DNA of 64,000 bases, from contig NZ_CP156795.1 of the NCBI RefSeq assembly GCF_039862785.1, positions 1,116,001 through 1,180,000 of the forward strand, read 5' to 3'. Numbering within the stretch: position 1 is the first letter of the stretch; every line of letters starts with the position of its first letter. The notes under the pieces are model-generated. The model searched no databases. It was not told where the DNA came from and saw only the letters and a program-made list of their open reading frames with translations. The DNA comes from Acinetobacter sp. ANC 7912. GTDB taxonomy: Bacteria > Pseudomonadota > Gammaproteobacteria > Pseudomonadales > Moraxellaceae. Both the position numbers and the translations under genes were made by a program. Below, piece by piece: positions 48,336 to 56,996 of the stretch.

Positions 48336-48989
48336 ATGGCAATTCATCTTAACTCTCGCGTAATTTCTGCGCTGCGGCAACCCGCATCAACAGATCTCAA
48401 ACAACACAGTTTGTTTGAAGATATTCAAGCACTTTTTTCAGGTACTTTATTTGTCAGCATTTGCATGAGCATGTTTGCCCAGGCAGGTTTATTGACTGGC
48501 AGTACGGCTGGTCTGGCTTTTGTGCTGCACTATGCTACAGGCTGGTCATTCAGTTTGATTTACTTTTTCATCAATGCGCCGTTTTACTGGTTCGCCTGGA
48601 AATATATTGGCCGTGCATTTACTTTAAAGACTTTTATATCAGTGGCTTTATTGTCCTTGATTACCTATGTAGCGCCCAAATATTTGCATATTGATTATCT
48701 ACATCCAGCCTTCGCTGCAATCGCTGGTGGCTTTCTAATGGGAGCTGGGGTGCTGTTTCTGGCCCGGCATAAATCCAGTCTCGGGGGCGCAACGATTATT
48801 TCGCTCTATGCACAGGAAAAGTGGGGAATCAAAGCGGGCAATATCCAGATGATCATTGATTCGATTGTGGTATTGCTGGCTTTGTGGATTGTGCCATTGG
48901 ACAAAGTGCTTTGGTCCATTTTTGCCGCGGTAATTATGGGCAGTTTTCTGGCCATTAACCATCGGCCGGGACGTTATCGGGCAGGTTAA
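48336..48989 (+). CDS. YitT-family membrane protein
   Basis: 217 residues with five to six hydrophobic helices. Typical YitT (DUF161) features: an N-terminal glycine-rich helix pair with GLLTGSTAGLAFVLHYATG (about residues 51-69), NAPFYWFAWKYIG (about 79-91), and GGFLMGAGVLFLARHKSSLGGATII (two parts, about 130-155). No C-terminal DUF2179 domain. Transport of an unknown solute is possible but unproved. Confidence 0.88.
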   Translation: MAIHLNSRVISALRQPASTDLKQHSLFEDIQALFSGTLFVSICMSMFAQAGLLTGSTAGLAFVLHYATGWSFSLIYFFINAPFYWFAWKYIGRAFTLKTFISVALLSLITYVAPKYLHIDYLHPAFAAIAGGFLMGAGVLFLARHKSSLGGATIISLYAQEKWGIKAGNIQMIIDSIVVLLALWIVPLDKVLWSIFAAVIMGSFLAINHRPGRYRAG

Positions 48990-49038
48990 CAATAGAGAAA
49001 TAGCTTTAATACCATCTGAGCGATTCAAACTGCAAAAT

Positions 49039-49069
49039 AAAGGCAATGGGCGGATATCCATTGCCTTTT
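49039..49069 (+). terminator. Terminator of the YitT gene
   Basis: AAAGGCAATGG / CCATTGCCTTT stem with an eight-base loop and T run. Confidence 0.9.
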
Positions 49070-49755
49070 TTCGTATCAGAAAGACCTCATTCGGTGGCGA
49101 GTACAGGTTGTCTATAAAGTTGACTTGTGCTGGATGTAGCCCAGAAATCAGCTTTTCCATAACAAATTTCTACAATCATTTATGCAGTCCAAAGTGCAAC
49201 AAATTGAGTCAAAAAGGGGGATTCTTGGTTCGAATTTTTGGGTTCGGAAATTACATTTTTAAAGCTGAATTTTGTCGAATCAATAAGCGAAAATCACATG
49301 ACTTTACGAAAATTAAAAACAGTAAAATCAGCTATTTTGCTAGCATATTTCTGGGTTGTTTGAAATTGACCAATTTGTTTTAGGTGTCTTGTCACTAAGT
49401 CCAACTGTTCAAAACAGATTTCATTACTTTGGGCTTATTTTTAATAGTTAAAAACTTTCATTTCTTGAATAGAAGTATCGAAAAGATGATTTAAATAATT
49501 TTCTGTATTTTTTATCGGCTGGTCAAAACCAAAAAATCAGCTGATTCGAGGTTAATAAAGTTATAGAAACACAAGTAATCATTTGGCTTTGGATAAGCTT
49601 AAAAAACACATATCAATAAATTAGATAATTAATCAAAAGAAACGATTAATTATTTGATAATAGATTTTTTCTATATGAATTTACTCGGAATTGTATGCAT
49701 TATAACCAACAGGAAATTGCAACAAATTGTATGTTTTTTCAGCAAAATCACAACT
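49070..49755. other. Long (about 690 bp) gene-free AT-rich region upstream of icd
   Basis: One open frame of 91 codons (49108-49383, TTG start, no ribosome site) has unconvincing composition. Otherwise only A/T-rich sequence with small imperfect repeats. With the promoter part it gives over 800 bp between the YitT gene and icd, long for this region. Confidence 0.4.
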
Positions 49756-49799
49756 TGAAATGATATTTCATTGACTGTAAAGCGCAGAGATAAGATACT
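49756..49799 (+). promoter_or_regulatory. Candidate icd promoter with upstream dyad
   Basis: TTGACT (49771-49776), 17-bp spacer, GATACT (49794-49799), giving a leader of about 80 nt. Directly before the -35 is a perfect dyad TGAAAT-GAT-ATTTCA (49756-49770), placed like an operator or activator site. Confidence 0.5.
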
Positions 49800-49886
49800 T
49801 TCAAGGTTTAATTCAAACGTATCGGTTCATAGGGTCTGAGCCAAAAGCTTGATCCTCAAAACTCTATCAAACGCAAGGGGCTATAT

Positions 49887-52124
49887 ATGGCTGGTGGAAA
49901 GTCAAAAATCATTTATACACTGACCGATGAGGCGCCGCTACTGGCGACCTATTCACTACTGCCGATCATTGAGAACTTTACCAAGCCTGCTGGCGTTGAG
50001 ATTGTCAAAACTGACATCTCTGTTGCAGCACGCGTGCTCGCAGAATTTTCAGATTACCTGACTGAAGAACAGAAAGTAACTGATAACCTTGCTGAGCTAG
50101 GCCGTCTTACCCAAGATCCAAGTACAAACATCATTAAACTTCCAAATATCAGTGCCTCTGTTGCTCAGTTAACTGCGTGTATTAAAGAGCTTCAATCTAA
50201 AGGCTATGCAATTCCTGATTATCCAGAAAACCCGACTACTGAAGAAGAAAAAGCACTGAAAGCTCGCTTCAGCAAATGTTTAGGTTCAGCTGTAAACCCT
50301 GTATTGCGTGAAGGTAACTCTGACCGTCGTGCTCCTGCTGCGGTTAAAAACTATGCGAAAAAACATCCACACTCTATGGGTGAATGGAAAGCATGGTCAC
50401 AAACTCACGTTTCTCACATGCACGAAGGTGACTTCTACCACGGCGAAAAGTCAATGACACTTGACCGTGCGCGTAATGTGAAAATGGAACTGATCACTAA
50501 GTCTGGTGAAACTATTGTTCTTAAGCCAAAAGTTGCGCTGCAAGACGGTGAAATCATCGACTCAATGTTCATGAGCAAAAAAGCGCTTTGCGAATTCTAC
50601 GAAAAAGAATTAGCGGATTGTAAAGAAGCAGGCATCCTGTTCTCTCTACACGTTAAAGCGACTATGATGAAAGTGTCACACCCGATCGTATTCGGTCACT
50701 GTGTGCGTATTTACTACAAAGAAGCGTTCGAAAAACACGGCAAACTGTTTGACGAATTAGGCATTAACGTAAACAACGGTATGGCTGGTCTTTACGAGAA
50801 GATCGAAACTCTGCCGACTTCTTTACGTGAAGAAATCATTGAAGACCTGCACGCTTGTCAAGAACATCGTCCAGCGCTGGCAATGGTTGATTCTGCAAAA
50901 GGCATCACTAACTTCCATTCACCTAACGACGTGATTGTAGATGCTTCTATGCCTGCAATGATCCGTGCTGGTGGTAAAATGTGGGGTGCTGATGGCAAGC
51001 CTTACGACTGTAAAGCAGTAATGCCTGAATCTACATTCGCACGTATTTACCAGGAAATGATCAACTTCTGTAAATGGAATGGTAACTTTGACCCACGTAC
51101 TATGGGTACTGTTCCTAACGTTGGTCTGATGGCTCAAAAAGCTGAAGAATACGGTTCACACGACAAGACTTTCGAAATTCCTGAAGCAGGTGTTGCGAAC
51201 ATCACTGACATCGAAACTGGTGAAGTGTTGATGTCTCAAAACGTGGAAGAAGGCGATATCTGGCGTATGTGTCAGGTGAAAGACGCACCGATCCGCGACT
51301 GGGTGAAACTGGCTGTAACTCGTGCTCGTAACTCTGGCATGCCAGCAATCTTCTGGTTGGACCCATACCGTCCACACGAAAACGAACTGATCAAGAAAGT
51401 TCAAACATACCTGAAAGATCACGATACAGAAGGTCTAGACATCCAAATCATGTCTCAAGTACGTGCAATGCGTTACACACTTGAACGTGTTGCTCGCGGT
51501 CTGGATACTATTTCTGTAACTGGTAACATCCTGCGTGACTACCTGACTGACTTGTTCCCAATCATGGAACTGGGTACTTCAGCGAAAATGCTTTCTATCG
51601 TGCCTCTAATGGCAGGTGGCGGTATGTACGAAACTGGTGCTGGTGGTTCTGCGCCTAAACACGTACAACAATTAGTTGAAGAAAACCACTTACGTTGGGA
51701 CTCTCTGGGTGAATTCCTTGCACTGGCTGTTTCTCTGGAAGAGCTGGGTATCAAAGAAAACAACGCACGTGCGAAACTGCTGGCTAAGACACTTGACCAC
51801 GCAACTGGTCTGTTATTAGACAACGAAAAATCTCCATCACGTCGTACTGGTGAACTGGACAACCGTGGCAGCCACTTCTACCTGGCTAAATTCTGGGCTG
51901 AGGCACTTGCTGCTCAAGACGAAGATACTGAACTAAAAGCTAAATTCGCACCGATCGCGAAATCACTGGCTGAAAATGAAGCAAAAATCGTTGAAGAGCT
52001 GAACACTGTTCAAGGTAAATCTGTAGACATCGGTGGTTACTACGCAATTGATCCTGCGAAAGTAAATGCAGTAATGCGTCCAAGTGCTACGCTGAATCAA
52101 ATCATTGAATCACTGAGCGCTTAA
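49887..52124 (+). CDS. icd: Monomeric NADP-dependent isocitrate dehydrogenase
   Basis: 745 residues, the IDH-II monomeric class and about twice the length of the dimeric enzyme's subunit. It converts isocitrate to 2-oxoglutarate with NADPH. Family parts: the start [19 protein letters not shown], the substrate loop [20 protein letters not shown] (about residues 131-150), [15 protein letters not shown] (about 255-269), [17 protein letters not shown] (about 352-368), [12 protein letters not shown] (about 586-597). Acinetobacter species are known for having this form. Preceded by GCAAGGGGC as ribosome site and followed by a terminator. Confidence 0.97.
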   Translation: MAGGKSKIIYTLTDEAPLLATYSLLPIIENFTKPAGVEIVKTDISVAARVLAEFSDYLTEEQKVTDNLAELGRLTQDPSTNIIKLPNISASVAQLTACIKELQSKGYAIPDYPENPTTEEEKALKARFSKCLGSAVNPVLREGNSDRRAPAAVKNYAKKHPHSMGEWKAWSQTHVSHMHEGDFYHGEKSMTLDRARNVKMELITKSGETIVLKPKVALQDGEIIDSMFMSKKALCEFYEKELADCKEAGILFSLHVKATMMKVSHPIVFGHCVRIYYKEAFEKHGKLFDELGINVNNGMAGLYEKIETLPTSLREEIIEDLHACQEHRPALAMVDSAKGITNFHSPNDVIVDASMPAMIRAGGKMWGADGKPYDCKAVMPESTFARIYQEMINFCKWNGNFDPRTMGTVPNVGLMAQKAEEYGSHDKTFEIPEAGVANITDIETGEVLMSQNVEEGDIWRMCQVKDAPIRDWVKLAVTRARNSGMPAIFWLDPYRPHENELIKKVQTYLKDHDTEGLDIQIMSQVRAMRYTLERVARGLDTISVTGNILRDYLTDLFPIMELGTSAKMLSIVPLMAGGGMYETGAGGSAPKHVQQLVEENHLRWDSLGEFLALAVSLEELGIKENNARAKLLAKTLDHATGLLLDNEKSPSRRTGELDNRGSHFYLAKFWAEALAAQDEDTELKAKFAPIAKSLAENEAKIVEELNTVQGKSVDIGGYYAIDPAKVNAVMRPSATLNQIIESLSA

Positions 52125-52160
52125 TCAAGTCGTACTAACCTTGAGATTAGTAAAGTGAAA

Positions 52161-52187
52161 AAAACCGGTGCTTAGGCACCGGTTTTT
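52161..52187 (+). terminator. Terminator of icd
   Basis: AAAACCGGTGC / GCACCGGTTTT stem, TTAG loop, T run. Confidence 0.93.
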
Positions 52188-52315
52188 GTTTTTAAAATAA
52201 AAAATTATCGTTTTCTTAGTGCGACAATTTATGTCTTTCATCAGCCGTTTATAAATGGATTTATTACTTCAATTTCTTATACTTAAAAGGAAAGATAGTG
52301 AAGAAAGAGAAGGTA

Positions 52316-52708
52316 ATGTAAATTATAAAAACAGTCAATCATCAAGAAATTCAGCAACAAATCACTCGAGACCAAAACTACGAACAGATCATTCAGCAAT
52401 TTCAACCTGAAGTGATCATGGCGGAACATGAAGATGAAAATCATCAGGTACTTCTGTTTGCGACTCAGCATTGGGCAGGCTATGCACTGTATTATCCAAA
52501 GTTCAATCAACTGGATCAGACATTATTGCAAGCGCAATTCCCGAAAGTTTTCTTACTTAAAATTAATAATCCGAATATTGCCCAGTTTGAACAATATGGA
52601 CAGGTCGTGTTTGATTCTGAGGAATACCAGCAACAAGTAAAATCACTTTTATATTTTGGGGCTTTCAAATTTTCACAAAATAGGGTACATAATATTGAAA
52701 AGCATTGA
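52316..52708 (+). CDS. Unidentified ORF whose ATG is followed directly by TAA
   Basis: From 52322 to 52708 the frame is open (128 codons) and reads like real protein: IIKTVNHQEIQQQITRDQ, then a strand-rich part (HQVLLFATQHWAGYALYYP) and a late FKFSQNRVHN. The ATG at 52316 in the same frame is followed at once by TAA. Remaining start choices are ATT/ATA at 52322/52325, or GTG at 52412 / ATG at 52418, which would remove about 30 protein-like residues. Either a non-standard start or a fresh nonsense mutation. Family not recognised. It overlaps the next ORF by 14 bp. Confidence 0.55.
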
Positions 52709-52952
52709 ATTTCATCAGGTACGACAAATCCTCAATCAGGCTTGGGATCCGATTGGTGTAGGCGATGTGGCAGCCTGTCAGGATGAATATGACAGTTATG
52801 CATATGATGTTTGCCGGATGTTAAATGGCAATTATTCAGCAAAGGAAATACAGGATTATCTGTATGAAATCGAGTCGGAATTTATGGGACTTGAACCATC
52901 GATTCAGCGTATTGACAATACCGTAACAGCGCTGAAAAAATTAAAACAATAG
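52695..52952 (+). CDS. Small acidic protein, DUF1871-like, TTG start
   Basis: 85 residues from a TTG at 52695 with AGGG ten bases upstream; no ATG lies before a conserved-looking N-terminus (KSIEFHQVRQILNQAWDP). The sequence AWDPIGVGDVAACQDEYDSYAYDV (here in two parts, about residues 14-37) resembles the WDP-x-DEYD pattern of DUF1871 proteins, a group of unknown function. The rest is an acidic helix. Start region overlaps the end of the preceding ORF, so the two are likely coupled. Confidence 0.6.
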   Translation: MKSIEFHQVRQILNQAWDPIGVGDVAACQDEYDSYAYDVCRMLNGNYSAKEIQDYLYEIESEFMGLEPSIQRIDNTVTALKKLKQ

Positions 52953-53003
52953 ATAAAAGCCAGAGCTTCATAACTATTACTTAATGTCGCAGGAGGTGTC
53001 TGA

Positions 53004-54044
53004 ATGTCATATCAGTTCATCCAGCCGATTCAGGGAGATCGGTTCGACATTGTTGGCGATATTCATGGCGAAATTGATGCCTTAAACAGCCTGCTGCATG
53101 TCATGGGTTATAACCTCGAAGGTGAACATCCTGAGCAGCGTAAACTGATTTTTGTTGGCGATCTCTGTGACCGTGGTCAGAACAGTGTCGCAGTGATGCG
53201 TCAGGTCAAGCTGTTAATGGAACGGGGCAAAGCTTACTGTATCCTGGGTAATCATGAACTGAATCTGCTGAACGAATCCTGTCGTGAAGGCAATGGCTGG
53301 TATTTCGGCTCCCCGCATATGGATGACCAGAAGTCTTTTAACTCTGTACCCGCTACCCCTGAAGATCAGAAATGGATTCTACAATTCCTGCATACTTTAC
53401 CTATCGCACTGGAATCCGAGGAGCTGCGTGTGGTACATGCTTGCTGGGATGAGACTTCGATTTTGCGTTTAAAGATGCTGGATCACCTGCATTTACGTGA
53501 AGCCTATGATCATTTTGTCCAGCAGACTCAGCAACAGATTGATGATGTAGGCATTGCCGAACCTGCCTTACAGGAAGCAGAGCAATACCGTAACGAGCTT
53601 ACCGATCCCAATAGTGAAATTCCCTGGCTCAAACATCTGGCTCAAAAAGAATGGATTGAGCAGATGTATAACCCGATTAAGGTTGTCACCTCAGGTGCCG
53701 AATTTATGACGGACAAGCCCATCTATGCGGGTGGCAAATGGCGCATGAAAGACCGGCTGCCGTGGTGGGAACATTATCATGATGATATCCCGGTGATTAT
53801 TGGCCATTACTGGCGTAAGTTTAATACGGCCGAAGTCAAAGCCGGACTGTTTCAGAAGATTGAGCCACTGCAGTGGTTTGGTCATAAGCAGAATGTCTTC
53901 TGTGTAGATTATTCAGTGGGGAAACGCTATCTGGATCGACAGCATCAACGAGAATTTTCTAGCAAATTAGGGGCACTTAGATGGCCTGAAAAGCAGGTAA
54001 TTTTTGAGGATGGTTCAACTTATTCGACTTCGTACTCTGCTTAA
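53004..54044 (+). CDS. Calcineurin-like metallophosphatase
   Basis: 346 residues of the PPP/ApaH-like superfamily. The dimetal motifs are GDIHG (about residues 18-22), VGDLCDRGQNS (about 51-61), GNHELN (about 82-87), and a later His in VVHACW and IIGHYW. It resembles cytosolic serine/threonine or diadenosine-type phosphatases; the specific substrate is not readable. It has a near-perfect AGGAGGTG ribosome site 7 bases before the ATG, pointing to strong translation. Confidence 0.85.
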   Translation: MSYQFIQPIQGDRFDIVGDIHGEIDALNSLLHVMGYNLEGEHPEQRKLIFVGDLCDRGQNSVAVMRQVKLLMERGKAYCILGNHELNLLNESCREGNGWYFGSPHMDDQKSFNSVPATPEDQKWILQFLHTLPIALESEELRVVHACWDETSILRLKMLDHLHLREAYDHFVQQTQQQIDDVGIAEPALQEAEQYRNELTDPNSEIPWLKHLAQKEWIEQMYNPIKVVTSGAEFMTDKPIYAGGKWRMKDRLPWWEHYHDDIPVIIGHYWRKFNTAEVKAGLFQKIEPLQWFGHKQNVFCVDYSVGKRYLDRQHQREFSSKLGALRWPEKQVIFEDGSTYSTSYSA

Positions 54045-54078
54045 ATTTTATTGCCGCACTATTAAATGATAGGCAAAG

Positions 54079-54105
54079 AAAAAGCGGCCACCAGGACCGC
54101 CTTTA
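54079..54105 (-). terminator. Weak terminator of the OsmC-family gene
   Basis: AAAGCGGCC / GGACCGCCTTT region forms a stem with single-base bulges; on the minus strand it ends in a T-rich run. Less regular than other terminators here. Confidence 0.5.
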
Positions 54106-54122
54106 TCATTAAATTAGCTGTA

Positions 54123-54545
54123 TTATTCAGCTTCAATAATTTCAAAATCGTGCGTAATTTCTACACCACCATCAGACAGCATTTTGCTGGCAGAGCAGTA
54201 TTTCTCTGCAGACAGTTCAACGGCTTTGGCAACCTGTTTCTCTTTAATGCCTTTACCGGTCACCACAAAATGCAGGTGAATCTTCGTAAATACCGCAGGA
54301 ATGGCATCTGCGCGTTCTGCTTTGAGTTCACAACGAACGTCGGTAATCTCTTGACGTGCTTTCTTTAAAATAGTGACAATATCGAACGAAGCACAGCCAC
54401 CCAGACCGGTCAAAATCAGTTCCATTGGGCGAGGACCACGGTTCTCACCGCCGTATTCTGGCGAGCCATCCATTACCACAGTATGACCACTTTGAGTTTT
54501 TGCCTCAAAAGCAACATTCTCTAGCCAATGTACACTTGTTTGCAT
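54123..54545 (-). CDS. OsmC-family protein (YhfA type)
   Basis: 140 residues. OsmC/Ohr fold: EYGGENRGPRPMELILTGLGGCASFDIVTILKKA (read in parts; first Cys about residue 54) and the second Cys in EKYCSASKML (about residue 117). OsmC/Ohr enzymes reduce peroxides through these two cysteines, but the YhfA subgroup is uncharacterised. It is divergent from crp, exactly as yhfA is in E. coli, which supports the subgroup. Confidence 0.88.
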   Translation of the reverse strand: MQTSVHWLENVAFEAKTQSGHTVVMDGSPEYGGENRGPRPMELILTGLGGCASFDIVTILKKARQEITDVRCELKAERADAIPAVFTKIHLHFVVTGKGIKEKQVAKAVELSAEKYCSASKMLSDGGVEITHDFEIIEAE

Positions 54546-54630
54546 TGCAACTACCTAAAAAAAGCTATAAATTTACGAAGTAACTGTACACTAACATAAA
54601 TTGGGTTGATAAGGAATTTCATTCCCTCTG

Positions 54631-54645
54631 TGTGACAAGTTCACA
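54631..54645. promoter_or_regulatory. CRP-like dyad with five-base spacer between osmC-like gene and crp
   Basis: TGTGA-CAAGT-TCACA, 48 bp before the crp start. The arms match the CRP/Vfr consensus, but the spacer is five and not six bases. Possible autoregulatory site. Confidence 0.35.
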
Positions 54646-54692
54646 TTAGGTCTTGTGCGATCTAAAAATTATCCTTATTTGGAACTGTTAGC

Positions 54693-55400
54693 ATGACTTC
54701 AAACTTTTCACAATTAAGCACAGATGCGCTGTCTCCGGGCCAACTGCCAGAATCGGTGAAAGCATTATTAAAACGTGCATATATTAATCGTTACCCAAAA
54801 CGTACAACGATCGTTGATGCAGGAACAGAATCCAAATCTTTATATTTGATTCTGAAGGGGTCTGTATCGATCATTCTTCGTGAAGATGATGACCGTGAAA
54901 TTGTCGTAGCGTATTTGAACGCGGGTGACTTCTTTGGGGAAATGGGCTTATTCGAGGCAAATCCACAGCGTACTGCAGAAGTGCGTACACGTGACGTTTG
55001 TGAAATTGCCGAAATTAGCTACGAAAACTTTCATGAACTGAGCAAGCAATATCCAGACTTAAGTTATGCGGTATTTGCCCAGCTGGTTCGCCGTCTGAAA
55101 AACACTACCCGTAAAGTGACCGATCTTGCGTTTATCGACGTATCTGGTCGTATTGCGCGTTGTCTGATTGATTTGTCTGCTCAGCCTGAAGCGATGATTC
55201 TGCCAAATGGTCGTCAGATCCGGATTACCCGTCAGGAAATCGGTCGTATCGTGGGCTGTTCCCGTGAAATGGTGGGTCGTGTTCTGAAAACTTTAGAAGA
55301 ACAGGGCATGATCGAGACCGACGGTAAAGCTATTCTGATTTTTGATGCTTCACTGGAACAGAATGAAGCACCTGCTGAGGAAGAGTTTGAAGAAGAATAA
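54693..55400 (+). CDS. crp: Crp/Vfr-type cAMP receptor protein
   Basis: 235 residues. An N-terminal cyclic-nucleotide-binding barrel (GDFFGEMGLFEANPQRTAEVRT, in two parts, about residues 73-94, with the Glu and Arg that hold cAMP phosphate), a dimer helix, and a C-terminal winged HTH (ITRQEIGRIVGCSREMVGRVL, about residues 173-193, in two parts). An acidic C-terminal tail (about 18 residues) extends beyond E. coli CRP (210 residues). Global regulator; own terminator. Confidence 0.94.
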   Translation: MTSNFSQLSTDALSPGQLPESVKALLKRAYINRYPKRTTIVDAGTESKSLYLILKGSVSIILREDDDREIVVAYLNAGDFFGEMGLFEANPQRTAEVRTRDVCEIAEISYENFHELSKQYPDLSYAVFAQLVRRLKNTTRKVTDLAFIDVSGRIARCLIDLSAQPEAMILPNGRQIRITRQEIGRIVGCSREMVGRVLKTLEEQGMIETDGKAILIFDASLEQNEAPAEEEFEEE

Positions 55401-55414
55401 TTCTTTGACTCAAG

Positions 55415-55444
55415 AAAAAAGCAAACCTTCGGGTTTGCTTTTTT
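55415..55444 (+). terminator. Terminator of crp
   Basis: 13-bp stem AAAAAAGCAAACC / GGTTTGCTTTTTT with a TTCG tetraloop. Confidence 0.95.
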
Positions 55445-55594
55445 GATACCTGCTGAAAATTCATCATCACAAATAAGAACAAACTTCTCAGAAAAGATGA
55501 TTTCAGCCTGAGACTTTCCTTCTATACTCTAAGCACACTTTATTTCTATACACATCATTTATATCAGCTGACTTAGAACAGACAGGGATTCTTC

Positions 55595-56644
55595 ATGCAA
55601 TTTAAACCACTTGCAGATACCGGCATTTTACTTCCAGAAATTTGTCTGGGCACCATGACCTTTGGTGAGCAAAATACTCAAGATGAAGCTTTTGAACAGC
55701 TGGACTATGCACTGGATCAGGGACTGTATTTCTGGGATACCGCAGAGATGTATCCCGTACCGCCAAAACCGGAAACCCAAGGTGCGACAGAACGAATTAT
55801 TGGTAACTGGATTGCTTCACGTGGTGGGCGTGACAAGTTGTTTTTAGCATCTAAAATTGCTGGTCCATCGCAAGGTGGTAGCCATATCCGTGACGGTCAA
55901 ACTCGCTTTGTAGCTTCGGAAATTTCTACTGCGATTGATAACTCGCTGTCACGCCTGCAAACCGATTATATTGACCTGTACCAACTACACTGGCCACAAC
56001 GTCCAACTAACTTCTTCGGTAAGCTCGGTTATGGCAATACGGAAGCGGCAGAAGATCGTGCTGTGACAGATCTGGAAGAAACCCTGACTGCCTTACATGA
56101 TGAAATTAAAAAAGGTCGTATTCGTTATATCGGCCTGTCCAATGAAACGCCATGGGGTACGATGAAATTCCTGCATCTGGCAGAGAAGCTTGGTTTGTCC
56201 AAATTTGTCAGCGTACAAAACCCATATAGCCTGTTGAACCGCACTTATGAAATTGGCATGTCGGAAATTGCCAAATATGAAGGGGTGGGTCTATTGGCGT
56301 ATTCTCCGCTAGCCTTTGGTTATCTGACTGGTAAATTCCGCCATGGCGCGCGTCCTGCCAATGCACGTGTTACCTTATTCTCTCGCTTTAGCCGTTATAG
56401 CAATCCGGAAAGTGAATGGGCAGTGGAGCAATATGCTCAGCTGGCGGAAAAGCATGGCCTGACACTCACCCAACTGGCACTCGCTTTCATCAAGCAACAG
56501 TTCTTTGTGACCAGTACCATTATTGGTGCAACTAATCTGGACCAGCTGAAAGAAAATATCCAGGCCTTTGACGTAGATCTGTCTGAAGAAGTCTTGCAAG
56601 GCATTGAAGCAATTCACCGTCAGCAGCCAAATCCGGCACCATAA
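55595..56644 (+). CDS. tas: Tas-family aldo-keto reductase
   Basis: 349 residues, NADP(H)-dependent TIM-barrel reductase closest in pattern to E. coli Tas. Catalytic residues: Asp of FWDTAEMYPVPP (about residue 48, Tyr about 53), Lys of LFLASKIAGPS (about 87), His of YQLHWPQRP (about 132). The NADP-binding end reads FFVTSTIIGATNLDQLKENI (about 306-325, in parts). The physiological substrate is unknown. Monocistronic. Confidence 0.92.
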   Translation: MQFKPLADTGILLPEICLGTMTFGEQNTQDEAFEQLDYALDQGLYFWDTAEMYPVPPKPETQGATERIIGNWIASRGGRDKLFLASKIAGPSQGGSHIRDGQTRFVASEISTAIDNSLSRLQTDYIDLYQLHWPQRPTNFFGKLGYGNTEAAEDRAVTDLEETLTALHDEIKKGRIRYIGLSNETPWGTMKFLHLAEKLGLSKFVSVQNPYSLLNRTYEIGMSEIAKYEGVGLLAYSPLAFGYLTGKFRHGARPANARVTLFSRFSRYSNPESEWAVEQYAQLAEKHGLTLTQLALAFIKQQFFVTSTIIGATNLDQLKENIQAFDVDLSEEVLQGIEAIHRQQPNPAP

Positions 56645-56663
56645 TTCTTTTATTGCCATTTTC

Positions 56664-56690
56664 AAACACCCTCCAAGTGAGGGTGTTTTT
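56664..56690 (+). terminator. Terminator of tas
   Basis: AAACACCCTC / GAGGGTGTTT stem, CAAGT loop, T run. Confidence 0.92.
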
Positions 56691-56842
56691 AATTTTATGA
56701 GAAATTAAATTTGATGATGAATTACAGGGATCTAGGAGACATGAAATAGGTGAGTTATTTTATGCCCAGCAGCAAAATAGCAAGGTAAATTGAATAAGAT
56801 ATTAATAGTTCATCCTCCGCATAAAAATTCTACTTTTGCTCA

Positions 56843-56871
56843 CTTGAAATATTTTCCTAGAAGACCAATAT
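56843..56871 (+). promoter_or_regulatory. Distal candidate sigma-32 promoter of clpB
   Basis: CTTGAAA (56843-56849), 14-base spacer, ACCAATAT (56864-56871). The -35 is a perfect heat-shock box; the -10 is a weaker match to CCCCATnT. Confidence 0.4.
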
Positions 56872-56929
56872 TAATATTAAAGACTAAGTGGTTATTTTAT
56901 TAAGTTTTTGAAAATTATATAAAATTTTA

Positions 56930-56957
56930 TTTGAAATTTGTGCGCCTGCTCCCATAT
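56930..56957 (+). promoter_or_regulatory. Proximal candidate sigma-32 promoter of clpB
   Basis: TTTGAAA (56930-56936), exactly 13 bases, TCCCATAT (56950-56957). It differs from the consensus CTTGAAA / CCCCATnT by one base in each box. Transcription would begin about 30 nt before the clpB ATG. Confidence 0.65.
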
Positions 56958-56996
56958 ATGAATTAAGTTGAAAATTTGTTGTGAGGAATAACAAGA

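Noticed and set aside
49108..49383. 91-codon ORF upstream of icd
   Set aside because: TTG start without ribosome site and low-complexity, spacer-like composition.
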